From assembly GCF_030689645.1 (NCBI RefSeq), contig NZ_JAUYFU010000081.1, positions 1-42,087 of the forward strand: 42,087 bases of DNA, written 5' to 3'. The position numbers and the translations under genes are program-made. Each line of letters starts with the position of its first letter. Position 1 is the stretch's first letter. A model generated the notes under the pieces. The model worked only from the letters and a program-made list of their open reading frames with translations. It was not told the DNA's origin and did not search any database. Shown here in pieces: positions 25,870 to 34,576 of the stretch. Source of the DNA: Humidesulfovibrio sp. GTDB lineage: Bacteria > Desulfobacterota > Desulfovibrionia > Desulfovibrionales > Desulfovibrionaceae.

Positions 25870-26694
25870 TTATGCCGATGCGCAATCGGCAGAATCCCCC
25901 TGAAGCTTTTCAATGGTGTGCGCCACTGCCGGAAGCACTGCGCCCAGACACTCGCGCACGGCCTTGGGACTGCCAGGAAGATTCAGGATCAGCGCGCCGC
26001 CAAGTGTGCCGCAGACAGCACGCGACACGGCCCCACGGGAAGTTTTGGCCAGGCTGGCCAGGGTCATGGCCCGCTCGAAGCCGGCCATGCGCTTCTCAAT
26101 GACGCGCAAGGTCGCCTCAGGCGTAACATCACGCGGCGCCACGCCCGTTCCGCCCGTGGTGCAGATGAAGTCAAAACCGTCCACGAGCGCCAGTTGGGTC
26201 ATAAGCGCCGCGATCTGGCGCTCCTCGTCCGGCAGCACGAAACCGCGGGCAAGACAGAGCGGCATCTCGGCGCGGGCCAGCTCCTCGATGAGCGGGCCGG
26301 AAGCATCGGCGCGCAAACCAGCCGCCCCCTTGTCGCTCAGGGTTATCCAGGCCAGCGCGAAACCGGTGCGCGAAAGCGCGAGGCTGCGCGCCTCATCCAG
26401 GCCGGAAGGCGCGGGCACAAGGGTCTCCACGAGCCAGCACGGGGCCGAGGGCTGGGTGTCGATGCCCGGCCACCAGAATCGCTCAAGCACCCGGTGTTCC
26501 TCCTGCTCGCCGCGCAGCAGGTGCCCGGCGCGAAGCCCGGGCAAGGCCTCGCACTGCGCGAAGGGCATGTCCGCTGGCATGCCAGCCGGCAACGCGCCTG
26601 CGAAGAGCAGAAAACGCTGCCCTGCAGTCTGACCGGTAACCAGCCCAGAGTGCCTTTGAAAGCGCAAAGTGATGTCCGTGGACGATTGGCTCAT
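25870..26694 (-). CDS. MogA/MoaB-type molybdopterin adenylyltransferase with an extra N-terminal domain
   Basis: The C-terminal ~160 residues are the MogA fold that adenylylates molybdopterin: LAWITLSDKGAAGLRADASG, DGFDFICTTGGTGVAPRDVTPEAT, then the TLASLAKTSRGAVSRAVCG and ALILNLPGSPKAVRECLGAV blocks. The GGTG and PGSP motifs that bind molybdopterin are intact. The first ~110 residues (VTGQTAGQRFLLFAGALPAG; AGHLLRGEQEEHRVLERFWW) are not part of MogA; I could not identify them, though a MOSC-like or target-recognition domain is possible. It lies 15 bases after the DUF1614 gene in the same operon. Confidence 0.85.
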   Translation of the reverse strand: MSQSSTDITLRFQRHSGLVTGQTAGQRFLLFAGALPAGMPADMPFAQCEALPGLRAGHLLRGEQEEHRVLERFWWPGIDTQPSAPCWLVETLVPAPSGLDEARSLALSRTGFALAWITLSDKGAAGLRADASGPLIEELARAEMPLCLARGFVLPDEERQIAALMTQLALVDGFDFICTTGGTGVAPRDVTPEATLRVIEKRMAGFERAMTLASLAKTSRGAVSRAVCGTLGGALILNLPGSPKAVRECLGAVLPAVAHTIEKLQGDSADCASA

Positions 26695-26709
26695 GGCGCC
26701 TCCAATAAA

Positions 26710-27465
26710 TTAGGCCAGAAGAACGGCGATGATGCCCGCCAGGAATATGCCGTCAAAGGTGCCTGCCCCGCCGATGGACAACAGCGGCGCATCGAGCACG
26801 GCCAGGGTGCGCCGGTTCAGCAGGTGCGCCAGATCCGCGCCGATGAGCGTGCCGAGCGTTCCGGCCATGTAGGCCGCGCGCGGCGCCAAGGACTCGTGCC
26901 CGGCCAGCTCTGGAGCCAGCAGAATCGCCGTCATGGCCGCCACAGCCGGCGGCAGCAGCACGGGCACGCCGATTCCGATGCCGGGCATGGGCCGGGCCAG
27001 CAGGTAGCACGCCAGGGCCGGAATCAGCACGCAAAGAATCACCCAGGCGCCGAGGACGCCGGAGGCCTGCATCTGCCACAAAAACCAGGCCGAGAGCAGA
27101 CAAGGCACGATGCAGCCGCCCACGTTCACGGCGATGGTCTGCTCCGAGAGCAGCAAGCCGTCGTCCTGCTGCTGGCCGAAGGGATTCTGGCCAAAACGCA
27201 GGCGGCCCATTTGACCGGAAAAACCGAAAATTCGGCTGGCCGGGGCTGGTTCGCCGCGCACAAGGCGCGTGGTGCGGTAAAGCGGAAGGTTCCAGCGGCT
27301 GCCTACAAGGGTGAGCAGAAACAGCGCCAGCCCCTGCGCGCCAGTGAGGCCCAGCTTGCCGAAGGCCGAGGCCACCAGGCTCACCGGCAGGGCGATGAAC
27401 AGGCCCAGAAAAACAATGACCACGAGGGCCAGCAGAAAGAGCGGCGGTGCGGCCTTGAAGAACAT
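26710..27465 (-). CDS. DUF1614 polytopic membrane protein
   Basis: Integral inner-membrane protein of unknown function. About seven hydrophobic segments are visible ([112 protein letters not shown]). The motifs [11 protein letters not shown] and [13 protein letters not shown] near the end are features I associate with DUF1614. I chose ATG 27463-27465 with AAGGAG five bases upstream, giving 251 residues; the frame from 27603 adds an implausible extension. Co-transcribed with the MogA-like gene, which suggests but does not prove a molybdenum- or tungsten-related role. Confidence 0.8.
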   Translation of the reverse strand: MFFKAAPPLFLLALVVIVFLGLFIALPVSLVASAFGKLGLTGAQGLALFLLTLVGSRWNLPLYRTTRLVRGEPAPASRIFGFSGQMGRLRFGQNPFGQQQDDGLLLSEQTIAVNVGGCIVPCLLSAWFLWQMQASGVLGAWVILCVLIPALACYLLARPMPGIGIGVPVLLPPAVAAMTAILLAPELAGHESLAPRAAYMAGTLGTLIGADLAHLLNRRTLAVLDAPLLSIGGAGTFDGIFLAGIIAVLLA

Positions 27466-27623
27466 GCATGCTCCTTGATGATTTCGTGCGGGGCCTTGCG
27501 CTGGCCTCGCGCCCGGCTTGCAGTTGCCAGGGGCGGGCCAAACAGGGTATCCAGCTGCGGAGACTAGCAACCCCGGCCCGCGATGTAAACCGCGCGCGGC
27601 CATTCAACCATTGCGGAGCGATC

Positions 27624-28490
27624 ATGAAGGGCATCATTCTGGCTGGCGGTTCGGGCACACGGCTGCACCCCCTCACCCGCGTCATAAGCAAACAGCTTTT
27701 GCCCGTGTACGACAAGCCGATGATCTACTATCCGCTGTCAACGCTCATGCTGGCGGGCATCCGCGACATATTGGTCATCTCCACCCCGTCCGACCTGCCC
27801 CGCTTCGCCGACATGCTGGGCGACGGGTCGAGCCTGGGCCTCAACTTCAGCTACGTGGCGCAGCCCAGCCCGGACGGCCTGGCCCAGGCCTTCATCCTCG
27901 GCGCGGACTTCATCGGCAAGGATCCTGTAAGTCTGGTGCTGGGCGACAACATCTTCCACGCACAGGGCCTTTCCGGCGTGTTGCAGCGCTGCGCACAGCT
28001 CCAAAAAGGCGGCACCATCTTCGCCTACCCCGTGCGCGACCCGGAGCGCTTCGGCGTGGTCGAGTTCGACGAGGAGCAGAAAGTGCTCTCCATCGAGGAA
28101 AAGCCGCGCGTTCCCAAGTCGCGCTATGCGGTGACAGGGCTATATTTCTACGACAACGACGTGGTGGACATCGCGCGCTCCCTCAAGCCCTCGCATCGCG
28201 GGGAACTCGAAATCACAGACGTGAACAACGCCTATCTGAAGCGCGGCGACCTATCCGTTGAGTTGTGCGGGCGCGGCTGGGCCTGGCTGGACATGGGCAC
28301 GCATGAATCGCTTTTGCGCGCGGCCAACTTTGTGCGCATGGTGCAGGAGAACCAGGGCCTGCGCATCGCCTGCGTGGAGGAGATCGCCTACCGCATGGGA
28401 TACATCGACGCCGCACAGCTTGAGAAGCTGGCCTGCGAGATGCTCAAGAACGACTATGGGCAGTATTTGATGGAAGTGTTGCGGGGGTAG
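27624..28490 (+). CDS. rfbA: Glucose-1-phosphate thymidylyltransferase
   Basis: Forms dTDP-glucose from dTTP and glucose 1-phosphate, the first step of dTDP-rhamnose synthesis for surface polysaccharides. [19 protein letters not shown] is the nucleotide-binding signature; also visible are [49 protein letters not shown] and [16 protein letters not shown]. The length of 288 residues is exact for RfbA/RmlA. ATG 27624 has CGGAG nearby; the frame extends upstream to 27468 without family similarity. The partner genes rfbB, rfbC and rfbD are not in the window. Confidence 0.97.
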   Translation: MKGIILAGGSGTRLHPLTRVISKQLLPVYDKPMIYYPLSTLMLAGIRDILVISTPSDLPRFADMLGDGSSLGLNFSYVAQPSPDGLAQAFILGADFIGKDPVSLVLGDNIFHAQGLSGVLQRCAQLQKGGTIFAYPVRDPERFGVVEFDEEQKVLSIEEKPRVPKSRYAVTGLYFYDNDVVDIARSLKPSHRGELEITDVNNAYLKRGDLSVELCGRGWAWLDMGTHESLLRAANFVRMVQENQGLRIACVEEIAYRMGYIDAAQLEKLACEMLKNDYGQYLMEVLRG

Positions 28491-28505
28491 GGTCTACTGC
28501 GACAC

Positions 28506-28994
28506 TCACATGAACAACAGGTCTAACTTGTCACGAATGGTTTTCACAAAAACCACGGCACGCTTGGCTTCTACTTGGGCCACATATATTTCGCCCATGC
28601 TCTCACCTGGAGTAGCAACAGCTTTTTCGTGGACAACTTCTTTACGAACCCCTCGTAATCTCTCTGCCTCGTCTAACAAGGCCGAGTCTGCGACACCAAG
28701 CCGCTTTAGCTTCTTCTCATAAACTTTTTTATCATTCCAGTTGTTTGGAAATTTTCGAGTTCCGACACAGTACAGCAACGCTTCCAGATAACAGCACGCA
28801 AAAATCAACGCGATACACGCTTGCTTAAACGACTGCTGATGGGGATCAAGAATTAGGATGAGCCCCTCTTCACCGCCAGGCTTTGGCCTTGCCTGTTCAC
28901 TGCCTAACCTTTCTGATTCGGCCAAAGCATCTTCTGCAATCTCAAGAAATGCCCGCTGACTTGTTATCATCGTGACCAACTGTTTTTCCTGCAC
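28506..28994 (-). CDS. HEPN-like protein of unknown function
   Basis: A 162-residue mostly helical protein. Near the C-terminus ERLRGVRKEVVHEKAV contains R-x4-H (R117 to H122), the motif of HEPN domains, many of which are RNases in toxin-antitoxin or defence systems. A hydrophobic Cys-rich helix (ACIALIFACCYLEALLYC, about 59-76) fits the first HEPN helices. No partner gene, such as a nucleotidyltransferase, is adjacent. Base composition is visibly more AT-rich than the neighbours, suggesting recent acquisition. The start is uncertain: GTG 28994, or ATG at residue 9. It lies 11 bases after the hemerythrin gene. The HEPN call rests on motif and helices only. Confidence 0.6.
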   Translation of the reverse strand: MQEKQLVTMITSQRAFLEIAEDALAESERLGSEQARPKPGGEEGLILILDPHQQSFKQACIALIFACCYLEALLYCVGTRKFPNNWNDKKVYEKKLKRLGVADSALLDEAERLRGVRKEVVHEKAVATPGESMGEIYVAQVEAKRAVVFVKTIRDKLDLLFM

Positions 28995-29005
28995 CTTGCC
29001 TGCCC

Positions 29006-29455
29006 CTACCCCTTCGACTTACTGCACTTCGTCCCCTTGTCCGACAGGGTGCAGGTGGCGTTCTCCAGCAGCCAGTCCTTGAAGGCCATGTCCGATTGCA
29101 GGATGTGGTCGATGAGCCAGCCGCGCAGAAACTCGCGCACCTCGTCCACGGTGACGCGTTCCTGGTGGTACAGTTCGCGCTGCCAAAGCTTCACCTGATG
29201 CTTCAAGCGCTCGTGCTCAGTGTGATGAGCCCCATGTTCTGGATAGCGCAGCTTCTCCATCCGCTCTTCTTCTTCGCGAAAATGAACGATGGTATACTCG
29301 CGTAGTTCCTGAACGAACTCATCAACGCCAAGGGTGCCCAGCTTTTCCCGCACGGCAGCGATGACGTTGTTGGCTATTTCGATCAGCTTCTTGTGCTGGT
29401 CGTCGATTTCCGGGACACCGGTTTCAAGCTTGCTGCTCCACATCAGTTCACTCAT
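29006..29455 (-). CDS. Bacteriohemerythrin
   Basis: A four-helix bundle protein with a non-heme di-iron site that binds oxygen, used for O2 sensing, storage or delivery in microaerobic and anaerobic bacteria. The iron ligands are in place: TGVPEIDDQHKKLIEIAN (His in helix A), HFREEEERMEKLRYP (HxxxE), HGAHHTEHERLKHQV, and WLIDHILQSDMAFKDWL (HxxxxD). ATG 29455 (MSELMWSSKLETG) is the family start with AGGAG upstream; 149 residues, the last ~20 being a polar tail with two Cys. Confidence 0.93.
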   Translation of the reverse strand: MSELMWSSKLETGVPEIDDQHKKLIEIANNVIAAVREKLGTLGVDEFVQELREYTIVHFREEEERMEKLRYPEHGAHHTEHERLKHQVKLWQRELYHQERVTVDEVREFLRGWLIDHILQSDMAFKDWLLENATCTLSDKGTKCSKSKG

Positions 29456-29542
29456 TTGCACTCCTCTCAGTTCTCCTGGCATTCTCGCTTCAGGCTTGAA
29501 CGATTACGCCCGGCAAGAGCGAACTGCCCCCGCAAGCCCACC

Positions 29543-30598
29543 CTACCCCACCAGCCTGCGCGCCAAATCCAGCGCCGCGACGAAGCTCGTCAATTTCGCC
29601 TTGCCCGTGCCCACCAGATCATAACCAGTGCCGTGGTCCGGCGATGTGCGGATGATGGGCAGGCCCAGGGTCACATTGACGGCCTCCCCAAAGTGCAGAA
29701 GCTTCAGCGGCGCAAGCCCCTGGTCGTGGTACATGGCCACCACGGCGGCATAGCGCCCGCGCGCGGCGAAATGGAACAGCGTATCCGCCGGAATCGGCCC
29801 GGCCACGTTCAGGCCCGCGGCCTTGGCCTCGGCCACGGCAGGCCCCACCACCTCCATGTCCTCGCGCCCAATGCGCCCGCTCTCCCCGGCATGAGGGTTC
29901 AGGCCGCACACGCCGATGGGACCGCTGAGGCCCAGGCGCGTCACGAAAGCAGCAGTGTGTTTGATGGCCCGCAGAATGGCCTCGCGCGTGACCATACGCG
30001 GCACGTCGGCCAGGGGCGGATGCGTTGTGACAAGACTGACGCGCAGCACCAGGGGCGGCTTCTCGCCAGGCGCAGTCGCAGCCGGCATTGGCCCGCACAA
30101 ATGCATGGTGACGTTGGCCGCTCCAACCCCCAGGCCCTGAGCCAGAAATTCCGTATGGCCGGGAAACAGGAACCCGGCCTCCTGCAAGCTGGCCTTGTTC
30201 AGCGGGCAGGTGACGAGCCCCTGGATGACGCCAGCCTTGGCCAGACGTACGGCCAGCTCCAGGCTGCGGCCAGCGGCCAGCCCGCCGGATATGGCCACCT
30301 CGCCGGGCGGGTAGTCCAGCCCCGCCAATCCTTTGGGTTCAACAAAATATGCTCCCGGCCCGTGCGCGACCAGTTGCTCGGACAAGTTGGCGCTGGCGTC
30401 CAGCACCTCGAAAAAACGCGGGCGGCCCTCCAGGGCGCGCACCAGCGGAGCCAGCGGTCCGATGAGCACCAGTTGTTCCGCGCGCTGATCGTAGCCCTGG
30501 GCCGCATCGGCCAGGGTGCGGACCACCAGCTCCGGCCCCAGGCCGCAGGGGTCGCCCAGGGTCACGGCCAGGATGGTGGAACGTGAGGGTGCGCTCAC
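29543..30598 (-). CDS. pdxA: 4-hydroxythreonine-4-phosphate dehydrogenase
   Basis: NAD-dependent oxidation of 4-phosphohydroxy-threonine in pyridoxal phosphate synthesis (DXP-dependent route). Family motifs include ILAVTLGDPCGLGPELVVR at the N-terminus, LVTCPLNKASLQEAGF and FPGHTEFLA (metal His), RVSLVTTHPPLADVP, GLNPHAGESGRIGREDMEV, AMYHDQGLAPLK (metal His) and TSPDHGTGYDLVG. The start is GTG 30596-30598 with GGAGG four bases upstream, giving 351 residues; it overlaps the glgB stop by 3 bases (GTGA), so translation is coupled. The frame continues to 30898 without family similarity. Confidence 0.95.
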   Translation of the reverse strand: MSAPSRSTILAVTLGDPCGLGPELVVRTLADAAQGYDQRAEQLVLIGPLAPLVRALEGRPRFFEVLDASANLSEQLVAHGPGAYFVEPKGLAGLDYPPGEVAISGGLAAGRSLELAVRLAKAGVIQGLVTCPLNKASLQEAGFLFPGHTEFLAQGLGVGAANVTMHLCGPMPAATAPGEKPPLVLRVSLVTTHPPLADVPRMVTREAILRAIKHTAAFVTRLGLSGPIGVCGLNPHAGESGRIGREDMEVVGPAVAEAKAAGLNVAGPIPADTLFHFAARGRYAAVVAMYHDQGLAPLKLLHFGEAVNVTLGLPIIRTSPDHGTGYDLVGTGKAKLTSFVAALDLARRLVG

Positions 30599-32499
30599 TG
30601 GCCCTCCTCGCCCCGCGTGAAGGCGATGGCGGCCAGGGGCGGCAGGGTCAGGGTCAGGAAGCAGTCGTTTCCGTGCTGGGCGGCGTCTTGCCCGCCGCCG
30701 TTGCCCACGTTGGATCCGCCGTAGATTTCGGCGTCGGAATTCATGACCTCGCGCCACCAGCCAGGGCCAGGGCAGCGCACGCCATAGTCGTGGCGCACCA
30801 CGGGCGTGAAGTTGAACACCCAAAGCACTGGCTCGCGGCCCGGCGCCTTGCGCACAAAGCTGATGACGGAGTTGCTCCAGTCGCGGAAGTCCATCCACTG
30901 GAAGCCGTCCCAGTTGGTGTCGGCCTCATGCATGGCCGGACGGCTTTTGAGCAGGTGATTCAGATCGCCCACAAGACGCGATATGCCCGTGTGCGTGGGG
31001 AAGCAGTGCAGTATCCAGTCCAGCTCCCGCTTGCAGTTCCACTCGTTCCACTGGCCGAACTCACACCCCATGAACAACAGCTTCTTGCCCGGGTGCGCCC
31101 ATTGATAGGCCAGCAGCAGGCGCAGGTTGGCGAACTGCTGCCACTGGTCGCCGGGCATCTTGGACAAAAGAGCTCCCTTGCCGTGCACAACCTCGTCATG
31201 CGAAATCGGCAGTACGAAGTTCTCCGTGAAGGCATAGAGCATGGAGAAGGTCAGACTGTTGTGCTGATAGCCCCGGTACACGGGATCTTTGTGGAAATAG
31301 GACAAGGTGTCGTTCATCCAGCCCATGTTCCACTTGAAGGTGAAGCCCAGGCCGCCGGTGTAGGTAGGGCGCGAGACGCCGGGCCAGGCGGTGGATTCCT
31401 CGGCGATCATCAGCGCGCCCGGATAGTGCGAATGCACCACCGTATTGAGCTCCTTCAGCAGCGCGATGGCTTCCAGGTTCTCCCGGCCGCCGAAGACGTT
31501 GGGAATCCATTCCCCGGCCTCGCGCGAGTAGTCCAGGTAGAGCATGGAGGCCACAGCGTCGATGCGGATGCCGTCGATGTGGAACTCCTTGAACCAATAA
31601 AGCGCGTTGGCCAGCAGGAAGTTCTTCACCTCATGGCGGCTGTAGTTGAAAATGTACGTGCCCCAGTCCGGGTGCTCGCCCTTGCGTGGATCCTCGTGCT
31701 CAAAGAGCGCGGTGCCATCGAACCGGCCCAGGCACCATTCGTCCTTGGGAAAATGGCCGGGCACCCAGTCAAGGATGACCCCAATGCCTTCCTGGTGGCA
31801 GCGGTCGATGAGAAAACGCAGGTCGTCGGGCTCGCCGAAACGCGAGGTGGGCGCGAAATAATGGCTGGTCTGGTAGCCCCACGACTCGTCCAACGGGTGC
31901 TCGGCCAGGGGCATGAACTCGATGTGCGTGAAGCCCAGCTCCTTGACGTAGCTGATGAGCTCGTCGGCCATCTGCCGGTATGACAGGAAGCGGCCCTCGC
32001 GCATGCGCCAGGACCCGGCGTGAATCTCATACACGGACTGCGGACGCGAAAGCGGCGGATCAAAGCGGGCGCGTTCTTCCAACCAGGCGGCGTCATTCCA
32101 CTCGTAGCCGTCAAGTGGGCAGGTGCGCGCTGCGTTGCCAGGGCGCATCTCGGCGAAAAAGGCGAAGGGGTCGGTCTTGAAGACCGTACGGCCTCCCTGC
32201 TCCTTCACGGCATACTTGTAAAGCTCGCCATCAGGCAGGCCGGGCACGAAACCCGCCCAGATGCCGGAGGAGCCCACGGGATGCAGCGGGTGGGACTTGC
32301 CCAGCCAGTTGTTGAAGGGGCCGACCAGGCTGACCTTGCGGGCGTTGGGAGCCCACACAGCGAAGCGGTAGCCCCTCTCCCCCCATTGTTCGTGGGGGTG
32401 CGCGCCCAGGATGCGGTAAAGATCCCAGTGCTCGCCCTTGCCGAAGAGGTAGAGGTCAAAGGGCTCTATGAATATCGGCTGCGTGACGTGCTGGCTCAT
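30595..32499 (-). CDS. glgB: 1,4-alpha-glucan branching enzyme
   Basis: Makes alpha-1,6 branches in glycogen. An N-terminal CBM48 domain (RFAVWAPNARKVSLVGPFNN) precedes the GH13 barrel. The motifs are intact: nucleophile Asp in FHIDGIRIDAVASMLYLDY (near residue 313), acid/base Glu in ALMIAEESTAWPGVSRP (near 363), and FVLPISHDEVVHGKG with the third acid (near 432). The length of 634 residues is close to the usual 630-730; E. coli has an extra N-terminal module that is absent here. ATG 32499 has AGGAG upstream. The next gene in the transcript is pdxA; other glycogen genes are not adjacent. Confidence 0.96.
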   Translation of the reverse strand: MSQHVTQPIFIEPFDLYLFGKGEHWDLYRILGAHPHEQWGERGYRFAVWAPNARKVSLVGPFNNWLGKSHPLHPVGSSGIWAGFVPGLPDGELYKYAVKEQGGRTVFKTDPFAFFAEMRPGNAARTCPLDGYEWNDAAWLEERARFDPPLSRPQSVYEIHAGSWRMREGRFLSYRQMADELISYVKELGFTHIEFMPLAEHPLDESWGYQTSHYFAPTSRFGEPDDLRFLIDRCHQEGIGVILDWVPGHFPKDEWCLGRFDGTALFEHEDPRKGEHPDWGTYIFNYSRHEVKNFLLANALYWFKEFHIDGIRIDAVASMLYLDYSREAGEWIPNVFGGRENLEAIALLKELNTVVHSHYPGALMIAEESTAWPGVSRPTYTGGLGFTFKWNMGWMNDTLSYFHKDPVYRGYQHNSLTFSMLYAFTENFVLPISHDEVVHGKGALLSKMPGDQWQQFANLRLLLAYQWAHPGKKLLFMGCEFGQWNEWNCKRELDWILHCFPTHTGISRLVGDLNHLLKSRPAMHEADTNWDGFQWMDFRDWSNSVISFVRKAPGREPVLWVFNFTPVVRHDYGVRCPGPGWWREVMNSDAEIYGGSNVGNGGGQDAAQHGNDCFLTLTLPPLAAIAFTRGEEGQ

Positions 32500-32618
32500 G
32501 CTGCGGACTCCTGGTTGGGGCGGACTCTCTGCGGCGGCAAGTCGAAGTCCGGCCTTCTCAAACCTTCTACCCTACTTGCCAGCCGCAGACAATCATTGCG
32601 AGGCAACACGGAAGCCTG

Positions 32619-33203
32619 TCAGATCCCCATGAGTTCCGCCAGCGGCTCCCAGTCTCGCAAAAGCCCGGCCATGCGGTCGTAGCCCGCCGCGTCCGGATGG
32701 ATGCCGTCGGCCTCAAGGGAGGCCATGTAGGCTGGCGCGGCAGCCAGGGGCTGGTGGAAGTCGAAGGTTGGGATGCCCAGTTCGGCGCAGATGCCGCAAA
32801 GCGACAGGCCCACCTGCCGGATGTGCGCGGACCACGCCGGTTCGAAGGCTGGCGGCGGCGCGATGTACAGGGTGCGCCCCAGGCTGGCGGCGCAGCTGAG
32901 AATCTCCCGCGACACGCGCAGGGTCTGGTCGCCGGGCACATGAAACTTGCCGTCCGCCGCGCCGAAGCTGAACACGAAGGCCATGTCCTCGCCAGGCCTG
33001 CGACGGCGGTCGGTCTCCTTACGCCAGCGCGCGGCGATGCGCACCGAGGAATCGCTGCGCAGGCCCAGGTTGCACACGGTAAGGCTCCGGCTGCGCGCCG
33101 GGTCCCTGGCGAAGCTCTCACGCGCCAGACGCCCCACCCAGCCCAAGGCCTGCTGATCGCCAATGCCCTGAGTGAGAGAGTCGCCGATGAAACAGATGAC
33201 CAT
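32619..33203 (-). CDS. SGNH/GDSL-type hydrolase
   Basis: Predicted lipase/esterase-like hydrolase. Block I (ICFIGDSLTQGIGD, Ser at about residue 9) and block V (LEADGIHPDAAGYDRM, Asp and His) are clear, and a Gly in block II is plausible (CNLGLRSDSS). In block III, where the family has GxND, the sequence is FSFGAADG, so the oxyanion-hole Asn is replaced by Ala. The 194-residue protein has no signal peptide. AGGAG before the ATG overlaps the stop of the upstream gene, indicating an operon with the PPOX-family gene. The substrate is unknown. Confidence 0.82.
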   Translation of the reverse strand: MVICFIGDSLTQGIGDQQALGWVGRLARESFARDPARSRSLTVCNLGLRSDSSVRIAARWRKETDRRRRPGEDMAFVFSFGAADGKFHVPGDQTLRVSREILSCAASLGRTLYIAPPPAFEPAWSAHIRQVGLSLCGICAELGIPTFDFHQPLAAAPAYMASLEADGIHPDAAGYDRMAGLLRDWEPLAELMGI

Positions 33204-33214
33204 GAACGCCGCTC

Positions 33215-33682
33215 CTAGCTGTTTTTGAGCCGGGCGGTGGCGCGCTCCACGCGAATGGCCACCACAGCGGTGATGCCAAGGAGCTTCTCGTCATAGGGGA
33301 AGGCGTCGCTTCCGGCGTATTTCTTCATGATGACGCCCAGGGCCGCCAGTTGGTCCTTGGGGTCCGTAAGCAGGCTCGCCTTGCCCGAGCCCAGCACGCT
33401 GTGAAACTTGTAGCCCCACTGACAAGCCTTTTCGCCGGTCTTCATCTCCAGTCCCGTGGCGGCGGAAAAGGCCACAGGGCTGCCGGACTCGACTGCACGG
33501 CGCAGACACTCGATCTTGCGGCCCTTCTTGGCGGAGTGCAGATACAGCACGCCGTCCTCAAAGGCGAAGTTCACGGGCACGCTGTACAGGCCGTCGGCAT
33601 CGGAAAGGGCCAAGGTGGCGTATTCCGCCCGGCTCAGAACATCGGCTACGGCTTGGGGATCTTCGGTGACGTCTTTACGCAT
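33215..33682 (-). CDS. Pyridoxamine 5'-phosphate oxidase-like FMN-binding protein
   Basis: A split-barrel flavin-binding protein of 155 residues: LSRAEYATLALSDADGLYSV followed by PVNFAFEDGVLYLHSAKKGRKIECL and a C-terminal helix with GSDAFPYDEKLLGITAVVAI. These resemble the PPOX/NimA-like group (nitroimidazole resistance and heme-linked members), more than true PdxH. ATG 33680-33682 with GGAG is chosen; the frame opens at 33772. It precedes the SGNH hydrolase gene by 11 bases. The reaction is unknown. Confidence 0.82.
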   Translation of the reverse strand: MRKDVTEDPQAVADVLSRAEYATLALSDADGLYSVPVNFAFEDGVLYLHSAKKGRKIECLRRAVESGSPVAFSAATGLEMKTGEKACQWGYKFHSVLGSGKASLLTDPKDQLAALGVIMKKYAGSDAFPYDEKLLGITAVVAIRVERATARLKNS

Positions 33683-33895
33683 GAAAACTCCAAATGGTTG
33701 CGGACTGGTTGCTCTGCAAACGGCCCGGTTAGCTGCCGACGACAATCTACGCTCTTTACCAAGGGGCTTCAACCGTTGCCAATCTTGCGGGAAAATCGAG
33801 ACATTCAGGGATTGCCAGGGTGGGCGCAGGTGCTTACCATGGCCGGGTACAGCATCGCGTGGGGCCCGTGCGCCTGCGCATAATCAGGAGAAGCC

Positions 33896-34573
33896 ATGAA
33901 ATCCGCCATTCTGCTTTTTCTCGACCAGCCTCTGCCCGTCCTGAGCCAGCTTGCCCCAGGCCAAAGCCCTGACCCGCTGGCCCTGGCCCTGGTGCGCGAC
34001 ACCCTGCGCAACCTGGCCGATGTGGAGGCGGACGTGTTCGTTTTCCTCACCCCGGACCAGGACAAGAATCAGGCCCGCGCCATTCTTGGCAAGGACGGCT
34101 TCAAGCTGGCCAACGCCCTGGGCCGCAACCTTCAGGTCCAGCAGCGCAACGCCTTCCGGCTGGTTTTCGCTCGCGGCTATGAGCGGGCCATCCTGCTCTC
34201 CAACGCAATGCCCGACCTGCCGGGCTTCACCGTGCAGGCCGCGCTGGACTCCCTGGGTTGGAAATGCTGCTGCCTCGGCCCCGTGCCCGGTCCCCAAGAC
34301 ACAGGCGGCAGCCCGGACCAACTCTACGCCCTGGGCTTCGACTTCGAAGGCTACACCACCGACGCCCTGGACATGGTGGACCACGAACGGCCCAACGTGT
34401 TCGGACGCCTGGAGACCCTGCTGCTGTTCTACGAACGCAAGGTCAAGGTGCTCGCTCCTTACAGCCCCGTCAGCACCTTGGACAGCATTCCGGCCCTTGT
34501 CGAGCGCTGCAAGGACACGCGCTTCGCGCTGCTGCCCTCCTTGCGTCTGGCTGCGGAGCGCGCGGACAGCTAG
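33896..34573 (+). CDS. DUF2064 family protein (glycosyltransferase A-like)
   Basis: A 225-residue protein with a Rossmann-type start (KSAILLFLDQPLPVLSQLAP), then ALVRDTLRNLADVEADVFVFLTP, QQRNAFRLVFARGYERAILL followed by SNAMPDLPGFTVQAAL (nucleotide-sugar-binding-like), and YALGFDFEGYTTDALDMVDHERPNVFGRLE. This layout is that of DUF2064, a GT-A-like family of unknown substrate. AGGAG lies 7 bases before ATG 33896. It converges on the MocR gene with only 3 bases between the two stops. Confidence 0.8.
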   Translation: MKSAILLFLDQPLPVLSQLAPGQSPDPLALALVRDTLRNLADVEADVFVFLTPDQDKNQARAILGKDGFKLANALGRNLQVQQRNAFRLVFARGYERAILLSNAMPDLPGFTVQAALDSLGWKCCCLGPVPGPQDTGGSPDQLYALGFDFEGYTTDALDMVDHERPNVFGRLETLLLFYERKVKVLAPYSPVSTLDSIPALVERCKDTRFALLPSLRLAAERADS

Positions 34574-34576
34574 CCG

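Noticed and set aside
30583-31983. A 466-codon plus-strand frame opposite glgB
   Set aside because: Antisense to conserved GH13 motifs; composition typical of shadow frames.
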